NCBI GenBank assembly: GCA_016934335.1
Contig: JAFGTC010000142.1
Coordinates: 1-41,642, forward strand
Direction of reading: 5' to 3'
Source of the DNA: Candidatus Omnitrophota bacterium
GTDB taxonomy: Bacteria > Hinthialibacterota > Hinthialibacteria > Hinthialibacterales > Hinthialibacteraceae
DNA length: 41,642 nt
In this document: one piece after another, positions 18,186-25,932 of the stretch
How the letters are laid out: every line of letters starts with the position of its first letter
Position numbering within the stretch: the stretch's first letter is position 1
The notes under the pieces: model-generated
The model's database searches: none
What the model saw: only the letters and a program-made list of their open reading frames with translations
What the model was told of the DNA's origin: nothing
Translations under genes and position numbers: made by a program

Positions 18186-19483
18186 CGCAGCACTTTCCAA
18201 TTTCGAATTTCCGGCGGATCGACTCCGCGATCCACAACGGCATAGATTTCCTTATACGCTTTGGATCTCTCCAAATAACCGGCAGAACGCACTGAAAATA
18301 CGGACGACTTCGTACACGCGAACTCGCAGATCGATTGAAACTGAGCGTCCGTGATTCCATCGAGATCCAACACTTCGCCCAAATCGTCGAACGGCCCCTC
18401 GCCGGACTGCCGGTATTCGACGATCTTTTCCACTAATTCTTGATTCTCTTCGCCGAGAAGGATCATCAGTACTTCCTTCGAGGCCGTATTTAAATTGACT
18501 TTGCCTTGCAGCGCCTCTTCATCGCTTGTCGTGATCCGGTCGATGATGTTCTTGAGCTTGTCCCGGCTGATCGACACGCGCTGCCCCCCGGCGCTTTTAT
18601 CCAGCAGCTCGCCGACCGACGCGAATTCCTCTTCATCGCGCACCGAAATGATCGAATTGATTTCCGTTTCGCTCAGGTCTTCCCCGACGGCGCTCTGCAG
18701 CGTCTCTTGATCCGCGCTGTTGATGTTGATTCGCTCCTCCCCCGTACTGCTCACGTTTTTTTCATACGAATACGCTGTGAGATAGGGATGCCATCCCCGA
18801 TCCAACTTCCCGTCGGCGTTGTCGAGCGGGTACGATTTATCTCCGTCATTTTCGTTGAGATCGAGCACTCCGTTGGTGTTCACGTCTTCTCCATAAAGGA
18901 TGTCAAGCGTCATATCCTTCACCAACAGCAGCTCCTCCACGGAATCGTATACATCGTTTTTCGCTTCATACGGCTCGGGCAGCGATTGATAATAGTCGCT
19001 CTCCGCCCCGAATTCGCCTTGATCGTCGTCCGAATCGCGCCAGTCGATAATCGGGTCGACGATCTCTTCCGTCGCTTCGGGAAGGCGCAGCAGCGTCTCC
19101 CGGTCGGCGGTGTTGATGTTGATTTTGCTGCACTCGTCCACCGCTCCGTATTCAACCGTATTATCTTCCGCCGAACCCAGACGCGTCACCCGGTAAACGC
19201 CGTCTCCTAATAAAACGTCTCCGAACGCCTCTTGGTTCATCGACCACGTTTCCTCCAAATGATCCGATTGGGTCTGCTCGCCGTCCAGCGTCAATTCGGC
19301 CATAACGCGATACACGCCCGCCTCGGCTAAATAGCGCGCCTGCGTACTTTCGTTGATGTTTCGATTGATCTTCAACGAAAGCGTGGCTTGGCGATAAAAC
19401 AGCATAGTGATGATCCCGAGCACCGCCGTCAGCCAGAGCACGACAATCAGAGCCATCCCCTTTTGCGATCGCTTACTGCTCAC
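18182..19483 (-). CDS. gspK: GspK minor pseudopilin with Ca-binding-like loops
   Basis: GspK caps the pseudopilus with GspI and GspJ. The GTG at 19483 is chosen because it has a GGAGG ribosome site six bases upstream, overlaps the gspJ end by 11 bases, and puts the prepilin site SQKG|MALIVVLWL at the very start; a longer frame would add 38 basic residues before it. The lack of Glu at position 5 is normal for GspK. The 433-residue protein has three helix-hairpin-helix-like segments led by ININTAD, ININSAD and VNLNTAS (about 120, 251 and 328). Between the first two are acidic loops DVNTNGVLDLNE and NADGKLDRG (about 200-230) that look like EF-hand/dockerin-type Ca2+ sites. Ca2+ binding is inferred from the pattern. 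Confidence 0.9.
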   Translation of the reverse strand: MSSKRSQKGMALIVVLWLTAVLGIITMLFYRQATLSLKINRNINESTQARYLAEAGVYRVMAELTLDGEQTQSDHLEETWSMNQEAFGDVLLGDGVYRVTRLGSAEDNTVEYGAVDECSKININTADRETLLRLPEATEEIVDPIIDWRDSDDDQGEFGAESDYYQSLPEPYEAKNDVYDSVEELLLVKDMTLDILYGEDVNTNGVLDLNENDGDKSYPLDNADGKLDRGWHPYLTAYSYEKNVSSTGEERININSADQETLQSAVGEDLSETEINSIISVRDEEEFASVGELLDKSAGGQRVSISRDKLKNIIDRITTSDEEALQGKVNLNTASKEVLMILLGEENQELVEKIVEYRQSGEGPFDDLGEVLDLDGITDAQFQSICEFACTKSSVFSVRSAGYLERSKAYKEIYAVVDRGVDPPEIRNWKVLR

Positions 19484-20180
19484 CGCTCGCCTCCGCGTCC
19501 TGACCCTCGGATTCTCGATAGCACGCGATCCAGACGCTCGTGGAAAAATAGTCCAGATTTTCCAGCGTCGGCGTCTCCTCCGGATGATCGGCTTCAAACA
19601 GCCCGATCGTTATATTCACCGCTATGGGAATCGCTTCAGAGGAATCCCATTCCGTCTGCCAGACGATCCCATCGAAATATTGAAAATCGATCGAGGCGAC
19701 CCGCGGCCCCAGCAAGGCCAATTCGCCCCCTGTAAACGGATCCGAATCGGGCGTGTAATCCATGCGCCGCAAGAGCCAGCGCTCCGGCGTCCCATCGTCT
19801 ACATCGATGTAATATTGCACTTCGGCCAGATCGCTCGAGCCTCCCCCGGTGTTCACCGGATTATTGACGGAACTGATGAACGTCAAACTGTCCGCCGGGA
19901 GATCTCCGTTCAACTGATCGTATCCCACGAACCTCGTATAATCCGCGTGCGGCGAATAGAACGTCATCTCCAGATCGGCTCTCATCCGATCCAAAATCAA
20001 TCGCGCGGTCTCGGCCAGATTCGTTTTCCCCCCCAACTCCTTATAGGCTTTCAATACGGTGGACAAAGAGACGAACGCGCTCCCCAAAATCAGGGCGGTC
20101 AGCGTCGACGCCAGCACCAACTCCACCAGCGTGAATCCTTTCTGTCTCTTTTTTCCAAACTCCGCCGTTTTTCTCATCAT
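19473..20180 (-). CDS. gspJ: GspJ minor pseudopilin
   Basis: A 235-residue type IV pilin-like protein of the T2SS tip complex. The prepilin peptidase site is standard: KRQKG|FTLVELVLASTL, with Gly at -1, Phe at +1 and Glu at +5, followed by a hydrophobic helix to about residue 38. The soluble part contains TARLILDRMRADLEMTFYSP, typical of GspJ/PulJ. It lies three bases after gspI and overlaps gspK by 11 bases, consistent with a single transcript and assembly together with GspI and GspK. Confidence 0.88.
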   Translation of the reverse strand: MMRKTAEFGKKRQKGFTLVELVLASTLTALILGSAFVSLSTVLKAYKELGGKTNLAETARLILDRMRADLEMTFYSPHADYTRFVGYDQLNGDLPADSLTFISSVNNPVNTGGGSSDLAEVQYYIDVDDGTPERWLLRRMDYTPDSDPFTGGELALLGPRVASIDFQYFDGIVWQTEWDSSEAIPIAVNITIGLFEADHPEETPTLENLDYFSTSVWIACYRESEGQDAEASGEQ

Positions 20181-20183
20181 CGT

Positions 20184-20582
20184 TTACGCGGCTTCCATGC
20201 TTGTCTCGGAAAGACGGAAATAATGATACGTCGTGTACTTCATCGAACGTTCGCGGCTGCCTCGCCGCCACATAACCTGCATCTCAACCTGATACAAATC
20301 CGTTATATCGGTATAGTAGTACATTACGATCCAAGTGAACTCTGGATGCAGAATAAATTCTCCCTGATTGGTCTCAAAGGGAGATAACTGATTTGTACGT
20401 ACATAAGCGTGCAGCTCCTCCATCATCGTAGCGGCGATCGAATAATCCTCCGACAATTTTCCCACCATAATCGCCGTAGAAAACGTCGTCAGGATGCTGG
20501 TCACCGCGATGCTCAAGATGGTCATCGCAAGCAGAGCCTCCACCAGTGAAAACGAGGCGTTGGAGGATTTCTTCTTATTCAT
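20184..20582 (-). CDS. gspI: GspI minor pseudopilin with Ser at the prepilin -1 position
   Basis: A 132-residue minor pseudopilin. The leader is MNKKKSSNAS and the helix starts FSLVEALLAMTILSIAVTS; Phe at +1 and Glu at +5 are normal, but the residue before the cut is Ser (TCG codon) rather than the near-invariant Gly. EALLAM is typical of GspI. The soluble part is short (about 90 residues). The ATG at 20582 overlaps the gspH stop by eight bases and has a GGTGG-like ribosome site; an upstream in-frame codon at 20600 would only lengthen the leader. Position between gspH and gspJ supports the call. Confidence 0.84.
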   Translation of the reverse strand: MNKKKSSNASFSLVEALLAMTILSIAVTSILTTFSTAIMVGKLSEDYSIAATMMEELHAYVRTNQLSPFETNQGEFILHPEFTWIVMYYYTDITDLYQVEMQVMWRRGSRERSMKYTTYHYFRLSETSMEAA

Positions 20583-21132
20583 AAAAATTATCCACCGCAT
20601 GATTCCACGTCATGACCTGGCCCATGAGCCCCACGATTCCAATCGTATAGGTGTTTTCGTATTCGTCGACCAGATAAATGAATGTATCCGACGTCGTCCC
20701 GTCCGGTTGAAACGTAATCATGTCTTCCTGCTGCGTCCCGAACAACGTTTGCTTCACAATAGAGGCGACTCGAACTTTCTCCTGATATTCCTTGGGATAT
20801 CGCACGGGCAGCGCAACCGGCGCCAAAACGCCCGGCATATTGATGGGATCGTTCTCCATCGCAACAAGGACGCCGCCGGTATCCTTATCAAAAGTAATCT
20901 GCACGACCGCGCTCTGCTCCACCGCCATGCTGCGCACAAAACGGATGATCTGGGCGAGGCTGCTGGTCGCGTTCTTCAACGTCTGGCTGTCCAGAAACGG
21001 CTTGAAAGTAGGCGTGATCGCTCCCAGCATGATCCCCATGATGGTGATCACCAGCATCAATTCCACCAGGGTGAATCCCCGGCGGAGCCCATCGGCCGAT
21101 GAACGGGAGCCTGCGGCGCGCATGTCCTTCAT
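20575..21132 (-). CDS. gspH: GspH-type pseudopilin
   Basis: A type IV pilin-like T2SS subunit of 185 residues from the ATG at 21132. The prepilin site is LRRG|FTLVELMLVITIMGI with Gly at -1 and Glu at +5. The following region, ATSSLAQIIRFVRSMAVEQS, is the GspH/FimT pattern rather than that of the major pseudopilin GspG. An in-frame TTG at 21177 would add 15 residues and cannot be excluded. It lies between gspF and gspI, the slot where gspG would normally also be found; no gspG is present anywhere in the window. Confidence 0.8.
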   Translation of the reverse strand: MKDMRAAGSRSSADGLRRGFTLVELMLVITIMGIMLGAITPTFKPFLDSQTLKNATSSLAQIIRFVRSMAVEQSAVVQITFDKDTGGVLVAMENDPINMPGVLAPVALPVRYPKEYQEKVRVASIVKQTLFGTQQEDMITFQPDGTTSDTFIYLVDEYENTYTIGIVGLMGQVMTWNHAVDNFYE

Positions 21133-21211
21133 GAAAACTCTTGCTCCATCCCCCTCAACTTTTTGTAATATCCTCAAAAACGATGACGATCTGGCCTTTG
21201 TCTCGATGCAA

Positions 21212-22444
21212 TCAACTGATCATATTTCCGATATTGAGAATCGGCATCAAAAAGGCGAAGATGACGCCGCCTACGCCGATCGCCATCAATATAATCACCA
21301 TCGGCTCGAACAAGGTGATGAATCGCTTGATCGCATGCTGGACTTCCTGATCGTAGGTTTCCGCCACCTGCGTCAACATATCGTCCAGCGAGCCCGATTC
21401 CTCTCCCACCGCAATCAAATTGGTCACCATCGGCGGGAAAAAGCCGGTCTCTTTGAGCGGCCCCGCCAGCCCCTCGCCCTTTTTCACTTTTTCGCTTACA
21501 TCCCGAAGACTGTGCGACAGGATCGCGCTGGACGTCGTGTCGACCATCAGATGGAGCGCCTGCAAGACGGGAATTCCGCTTTTGACCAAAGTGCCCATGG
21601 TTCGCGCAAAGCGGGCGATCTGCGCTTTGATCAACATGGGCCCGATCATGGGAATCTTGTCGTAAAATGCATCCAATTTTTCTTTGCCCGCCGACGAATT
21701 CCTCAACCGGTGAAATCCGTATCCCAAACCGATAAAGATCAGCCCCACCAGCCAGAAATAATCCAAGGCCAGATTGCTGCAACTGATCATCATGCGCGTC
21801 ATGAAAGGCAGTTTGTCGCTGAAATCGGCGAAGACCGAACTTAAACGCGGGATGACAAACGTGATTAACACGCCCACCGAGCCGACCCCCACAACCACCA
21901 CCAGCAGCGGATACGCCAGCGCCGTAAGAATATTGGAGCGCAGCGCGTTCTCCGCCTCCATAAAACCGGCCAACTGCCGCAGCACGATTTCCAAAACGCC
22001 CCCCGACTCGCCCACGCGAATCATGCTGCAGTACAGCCGCGTAAACTGCTTGGGATACTTTTCCAGCGCCTCGGATAGGCTCGCCCCCCCTTGGATGTCC
22101 TCTCGAACTTGATGCAGCATCTGCGATAACCCGGCGTTTTCCGATTGCTCCTCCAAAATCGACAAGGCCTGCGACATCACGATTCCCGCTTTTAATAACG
22201 CCGCCAATTGACTGGTGAATACCAAAATATCCTGGTTTTTAATGCGGCGGGAGCGGCTTTTCTTCACCTCGCCCCTGGATTGAGCCTTCGCCGCGGCATG
22301 AACCGCGAGACTCTCTTCAATTCCCAATGGGCGAAGGCCCCGGCTCTTGATCTGAGCTGCCGCCTCCTGGCGCGTTCCGGCGATTAAAGCGCCGCTGATC
22401 GTCTGGCCGTCCGCCGTCAAAGCTCGGTAAGAATAATTCGGCAT
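21212..22444 (-). CDS. gspF: GspF inner-membrane platform protein
   Basis: GspF is the polytopic core of the T2SS inner-membrane platform, contacted by GspE. The 410-residue protein starts MPNYSYRALTADGQTISGAL, a typical GspF opening. It has two repeated T2SSF domains: the first with FTSQLAALLKAGIVMSQALS and membrane helices near 170-190 and 220-240, the second with FARTMGTLVKSGIPVLQALH and a last helix (VIILMAIGVGGVIFAFLMP). The ATG at 22444 has AGGA six bases upstream. It is separated from gspE by 110 bases. Confidence 0.93.
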   Translation of the reverse strand: MPNYSYRALTADGQTISGALIAGTRQEAAAQIKSRGLRPLGIEESLAVHAAAKAQSRGEVKKSRSRRIKNQDILVFTSQLAALLKAGIVMSQALSILEEQSENAGLSQMLHQVREDIQGGASLSEALEKYPKQFTRLYCSMIRVGESGGVLEIVLRQLAGFMEAENALRSNILTALAYPLLVVVVGVGSVGVLITFVIPRLSSVFADFSDKLPFMTRMMISCSNLALDYFWLVGLIFIGLGYGFHRLRNSSAGKEKLDAFYDKIPMIGPMLIKAQIARFARTMGTLVKSGIPVLQALHLMVDTTSSAILSHSLRDVSEKVKKGEGLAGPLKETGFFPPMVTNLIAVGEESGSLDDMLTQVAETYDQEVQHAIKRFITLFEPMVIILMAIGVGGVIFAFLMPILNIGNMIS

Positions 22445-22554
22445 AAGCAATCCTGTCCCCGTTTGATTTCACCTCTTCATGACCCGTTTATTGATAGGGA
22501 TCCCGCTGGATAAGCAGCGGCGGCCCGCAGGTGAAACTCTCGATCGCGTCGAGA

Positions 22555-24240
22555 TTAGTCCATGTTTGCCATCTCGTCTTCCTGCGTGACGCGCACTACT
22601 TCTTCTACGGAGGTTACGTCGTCCATGACTTTTTGCCAACCATATTCACGCAAATTCCGAATCCCCGCCATTTGATGAATCTGATTGGCCGAGGGCCGCG
22701 TTAATATCAAATCGCGAATCGGATCCGTAATGGGCAGCAATTCAAAAATGCCGATTCGACCTTTATATCCCTGATTATGACAATGCTCGCAGCCCGCGCC
22801 TTTGTATACCTCGGTTCCAGGGGGAATCGTGAATCCGGCCATGCGCAGCATCTCCGCATCGGGCTCGTAAGGCTCTTTGCATTTGGGGCAATTGACGCGA
22901 ACCAGCCGCTGCGCCAATACGCAAGTGATCGACGACGAGATCAAATAGGGATCGACTCCCATGTCCATCAAACGGGTGATCGCCCCCGACGCATTGTTAG
23001 TATGCAGCGTACTGAAAACCAAATGCCCGGTCAGCGCCGAACGAATGGCGATCTCCGCCGTTTCAAAGTCGCGAATCTCGCCCACCATGATGATATCGGG
23101 GTCTTGGCGGACAATGGCCCGCAATCCATTGGCGAACGTCAAACCCCGTTTGGGGTTCACCTGCATCTGGTTGATGCCTTCGATGTTATATTCCACTGGA
23201 TCTTCAATGGTTACGATCTTGACGGACGGCTTTTTTATGACGTTCAAAGCCGCATAAAGCGTCGTCGTCTTACCCGAACCGGTTGGACCGGTGACCAGGA
23301 TGATCCCGTACGTCCGGTGCAGGGCTTGCTTGAATGTTCTCAGCGTATCCGGATAAAATCCCAAATCGCTGATTTCCATCAAAACGTTGGTTTTATCCAA
23401 GATGCGCATAACGACGCTCTCCCCATGAACCGTGGGAATGGTGGATACGCGAAAATCCAACTCGCGATCCGCCATGCGCAGTCGAATGTGACCGTCCTGC
23501 GGCGTATATCGCTCCGCGATGTCCATCTCCGACATGATCTTGATGCGCGAGATGACAGCCGGCTGCAAATGCTTCGGCGGAGGCGGAATCTCCTGCAGCA
23601 TCCCGTCTATGCGATAACGAACCTTCAACTCTTTTTCGAACGGTTCAATATGGATGTCGCTGGCGTTTTCCTGCACCGCCTGAAAAATGATTAAATTCAC
23701 CAGATTGACGACTGTCGGTTCGCGGGCCAACTCGCGCAGATCGGCGATGTCGTCCGATGAAGAGATGATGGTCTCATCATCGCTGGTGCTGAGATTAGCG
23801 ATCATTTTCTCAATGCTGGAGCCGAAATAACGCTCGATGTTCTCCAGCAAATCCTTGCGCCGGGTCAGCACCACTTCGATCTCGCAGCCAGTCAGCATGC
23901 GAAGATCGTCGAATATCTGCAAATCGCTGGGATCCACCGCCGCTACGGTGAGCGATCCATTCTCCTGATGAAGGGGGAGAATGCAGTGCCGCAAGGCAAA
24001 CTCCGCGGGAACCAGATTGACGACGCTGGGCGCTATTTTGTCCGGCATTTCCACCCACTGCACCCCCGCCGCCCGGCTTTTAATGTCCAGCAGCCTGTCC
24101 TCTTCAATCATATGATGGCGCAATATGATGTCTTCTAAACTGTCTCCCGTCTCCAGATGCTCCTGCTTCGCCTTCTGCAGCTTGTCTTCCGGGAATTCAG
24201 CCGATTCCGTTAAAACTTGAAGTAGATCAATATCCGTCAT
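22555..24240 (-). CDS. gspE: GspE secretion ATPase
   Basis: GspE is the cytoplasmic hexameric ATPase that powers T2SS pseudopilus growth. The 561-residue protein has an N-terminal MshEN/GspE-N domain (1-145), then the ATPase: Walker A GPTGSGKT (318-325), Asp box IEDPVEY, Walker B DIIMVGEIRD (382-391) and His box TGHLVFSTLHTNNA. A tetracysteine zinc site follows, CPKC (451-454) and CEHC (484-487), then GRIGIFELLPI. Length and order match GspE/PilB; the neighbours favour GspE. It is the first gene of the operon and faces the FmdB-type gene across a 344-bp AT-rich gap. An AGAAGA ribosome site precedes the ATG. Confidence 0.94.
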   Translation of the reverse strand: MTDIDLLQVLTESAEFPEDKLQKAKQEHLETGDSLEDIILRHHMIEEDRLLDIKSRAAGVQWVEMPDKIAPSVVNLVPAEFALRHCILPLHQENGSLTVAAVDPSDLQIFDDLRMLTGCEIEVVLTRRKDLLENIERYFGSSIEKMIANLSTSDDETIISSSDDIADLRELAREPTVVNLVNLIIFQAVQENASDIHIEPFEKELKVRYRIDGMLQEIPPPPKHLQPAVISRIKIMSEMDIAERYTPQDGHIRLRMADRELDFRVSTIPTVHGESVVMRILDKTNVLMEISDLGFYPDTLRTFKQALHRTYGIILVTGPTGSGKTTTLYAALNVIKKPSVKIVTIEDPVEYNIEGINQMQVNPKRGLTFANGLRAIVRQDPDIIMVGEIRDFETAEIAIRSALTGHLVFSTLHTNNASGAITRLMDMGVDPYLISSSITCVLAQRLVRVNCPKCKEPYEPDAEMLRMAGFTIPPGTEVYKGAGCEHCHNQGYKGRIGIFELLPITDPIRDLILTRPSANQIHQMAGIRNLREYGWQKVMDDVTSVEEVVRVTQEDEMANMD

Positions 24241-24584
24241 GTTTTATTCTTCTGATTCTGTTGATCTTAAATGCATGTAAACTTAATGAATGCCTGTAAA
24301 AAATAATGGGCTGTAATGGATTTCTTTCCCTCATTTCCTACATGGCAATGGATATCATAATTTAATTATAAAAGTAATACCTGGGTGGGAAAATCTTCCC
24401 TCCCTTTATATAACGTTTCAGATAAAAATTTCGCTAAAAAATCTCTATTATTTTTCCTTTTTGCCTCTTACTTGAATTTGTCGTTGAAATTTTCATTAAG
24501 GTTCGCTGCATAAAACTGAAAAGTTGACATCCAAGTATTTTAAAGTAGAATTTTACCAAAGTTCAATGGGTTGGGAATAACTCT
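24241..24584. other. 344-bp AT-rich divergent control region (gspE / FmdB-type gene)
   Basis: No coding sequence was found. Base composition is markedly AT-rich. A good promoter facing right lies at 24524-24551. For the leftward T2SS operon only a TATAAT-like element (minus strand, 24370-24365) without a good -35 box was seen, so its promoter is unresolved. Confidence 0.6.
24524..24551 (+). promoter_or_regulatory. sigma70-type promoter for the FmdB-type gene
   Basis: A perfect -35 box TTGACA (24524-24529), a 16-bp spacer and TAGAAT (24546-24551), which matches the -10 consensus at five of six bases. The start of transcription would be near 24558, giving a short leader of about 27 bases to the ATG at 24585. 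Confidence 0.65.
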
Positions 24585-24824
24585 ATGCCTATTTTTGAAT
24601 ATGCTTGCCGCGACTGCGGTCAAAATTTCGAAGAATTGGTATTCTCTCAGCAAGACCAGGTGCATTGTCCTCAATGCGACAGCGCTTCCGTCCAAAAACA
24701 ACTATCCACCTTTGGCGTCGGCGCTTTGGATGTGCATCCGGCATGCCCCGGCGGCGCCTGCGGCCTTCCCCCATCCCAAATGGGATGCTCCGAAGGCGGA
24801 TGCTCCGGCTGTATGCATAAATAA
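24585..24824 (+). CDS. FmdB-family zinc ribbon protein
   Basis: A 79-residue protein opening MPIFEYACRDCGQNFEELVF, the FmdB/CxxC_CxxC_SSSS zinc-ribbon pattern; the second knuckle is HCPQCDSASVQKQLS. These four cysteines should bind one zinc. The C-terminal 30 residues add six more cysteines among Gly and Pro (ACPGGACG, then MGCSEGGCSGC), an extension common in this family. Roles proposed for the family are regulatory, but a defined function is lacking. It stands alone, with its own promoter and a large palindrome ten bases after its stop. Confidence 0.85.
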   Translation: MPIFEYACRDCGQNFEELVFSQQDQVHCPQCDSASVQKQLSTFGVGALDVHPACPGGACGLPPSQMGCSEGGCSGCMHK

Positions 24825-24833
24825 TTTTCAATT

Positions 24834-24861
24834 AAAGTAATAATGATATCATTATTACTTT
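24834..24861. repeat. 28-bp perfect palindrome after the FmdB-type gene
   Basis: Two 14-base arms, AAAGTAATAATGAT and its exact complement, meet without a spacer, ten bases after the FmdB-type stop codon. It is AT-rich and followed by T-rich sequence. It could act as a transcription terminator or as a binding site for a dimeric protein; the sequence does not decide between them. Confidence 0.7.
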
Positions 24862-24953
24862 TACATAAGCAGATAAAACATATTGCTGTTCATATTTCAG
24901 CAATACGAGAAAAGCCCCGCCATTCGGTTTGATCCTGGTGATGGAATTTAACT

Positions 24954-24979
24954 AAATTCATGATTTTTGTCATGAATTT
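24954..24979. repeat. 10-bp perfect inverted repeat with six-base loop
   Basis: AAATTCATGA (24954-24963), loop TTTTTG, TCATGAATTT (24970-24979). It lies about 75 bases upstream of the -35 box for the TPR gene, so it may be an operator or an upstream terminator hairpin. Confidence 0.6.
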
Positions 24980-25053
24980 CCAAGTAACGTGTAAAGCAAA
25001 AGTATTGACGCGATTGCACGATTGAATTTTCTCCCAAGATCCTCTCATGCGAA

Positions 25054-25082
25054 TTGACGGGCTTCTCAAATCCCTCTTTAAT
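25054..25082 (+). promoter_or_regulatory. sigma70-type promoter for the TPR membrane protein
   Basis: TTGACG (25054-25059) and TTTAAT (25077-25082) are separated by exactly 17 bp, each matching consensus at five of six positions. The transcript would start near 25089, about 60 bases before the ATG at 25151. Confidence 0.55.
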
Positions 25083-25150
25083 GACCGATTAGTGTATATG
25101 AAATTGATGTAACGAATTTATTTCCATAAGTACGACAAGGGGACAGACGC

Positions 25151-25852
25151 ATGTCAGCTTCCAAAATGGATCACAAAGAATTTCAGCGCCGCCTGAAAGA
25201 AGACGAATTGGCGCATTTTTTGGATGAATTCCGCAGCGCCGCCGTGAATCTTTACGAAAATTATGGCCGCCAAATCGTTCTCGGGCTTAGCCTTATTGCC
25301 GTTATCATGGCCGCCGGCTATTTCTGGCGAGTGAAATCCTCCAACGATTTCGCCTATTCTCAACAACTCTATTCCAATGCGGTCGCTTATTCTGAAAACG
25401 ACCAGCACGCGGAAGCTCTTACCGAACTCAATTCCCTCCTGGACGATTATCCCAACAGTCAAGTCGCCGTGCTTGCGCGGGTTCTTCGCGGCGATTGTTA
25501 TGTGAAGATGGGTGAATTCAACAACGCCTTGAACGATTACCGCCAGGCTCTCCCCCTACTAAAGACCGAAGAATCGTTGATGGTTCGTTTTGCAATCGTC
25601 CAATCGTTGCGCAGTTTAGTGCAGCCCGACGAAGCTTTGAGAGAATTGGACGTCATCGAGCAGCAGGCCAAATCTCCCATCGTCAAAGAACAAGTCGCCT
25701 ATCTGCGCGGATGCTGTTACGAAGATAAAGGCGAAAACGCCAAGGCTGTGGAAATTTTCAAAACCATCCCGCCCGAATCGAGATGGTACAACCTGGCGAT
25801 CGAGAAAATCAACTGGCTGGAAGCCGAACCGGTCCCAGCCATTAATTCCTAA
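25151..25852 (+). CDS. membrane-anchored tetratricopeptide protein (YfgM-like)
   Basis: A 233-residue protein with a charged cytoplasmic N-terminus (1-40), a single membrane helix (IVLGLSLIAVIMAAGYFW, about 42-59) and a periplasmic helical region with about four TPR-like repeats (for example ARVLRGDCYVKMGEFNNALN and AYLRGCCYEDKGENAKAVE). The layout matches the YfgM/TPR_21 group, which works beside the SecYEG translocon and periplasmic chaperones in E. coli; direct transfer of that role is inference. AAGGGGA provides the ribosome site. It is followed by the folate/tRNA operon at an 80-base gap. Confidence 0.75.
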   Translation: MSASKMDHKEFQRRLKEDELAHFLDEFRSAAVNLYENYGRQIVLGLSLIAVIMAAGYFWRVKSSNDFAYSQQLYSNAVAYSENDQHAEALTELNSLLDDYPNSQVAVLARVLRGDCYVKMGEFNNALNDYRQALPLLKTEESLMVRFAIVQSLRSLVQPDEALRELDVIEQQAKSPIVKEQVAYLRGCCYEDKGENAKAVEIFKTIPPESRWYNLAIEKINWLEAEPVPAINS

Positions 25853-25932
25853 CGAAACGTCGGGGGAGGAAGGGCGCCTTTCCTCCCCGCAATCGGTTCG
25901 GAGCGGAGAAGCGTCCGGGATTGGACGATTTC

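Larger units (their letters stand above)
24825..25150. other. 326-bp intergenic region with two inverted repeats and a promoter
   Basis: No gene was recognised. It contains a 28-bp perfect palindrome (24834-24861), a 10-bp perfect stem with a six-base loop (24954-24979), and a promoter-like pair (25054-25082) leading into the TPR gene. Each is listed separately. Confidence 0.6.

Noticed and set aside
19407..20387. 326-codon open frame on the plus strand
   Set aside because: Antisense to gspJ, gspI and gspK, whose pilin motifs are unmistakable.
20792..21844. 350-codon open frame on the plus strand
   Set aside because: Antisense to gspH and gspF; His/Arg-rich composition typical of a shadow frame.
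22777..23694. 305-codon open frame on the plus strand
   Set aside because: Antisense to gspE across its Walker motifs.
24241..24584. Sigma-54 promoter for the T2SS operon
   Set aside because: No GG-N10-GC element of the right form was found upstream of gspE on the minus strand.
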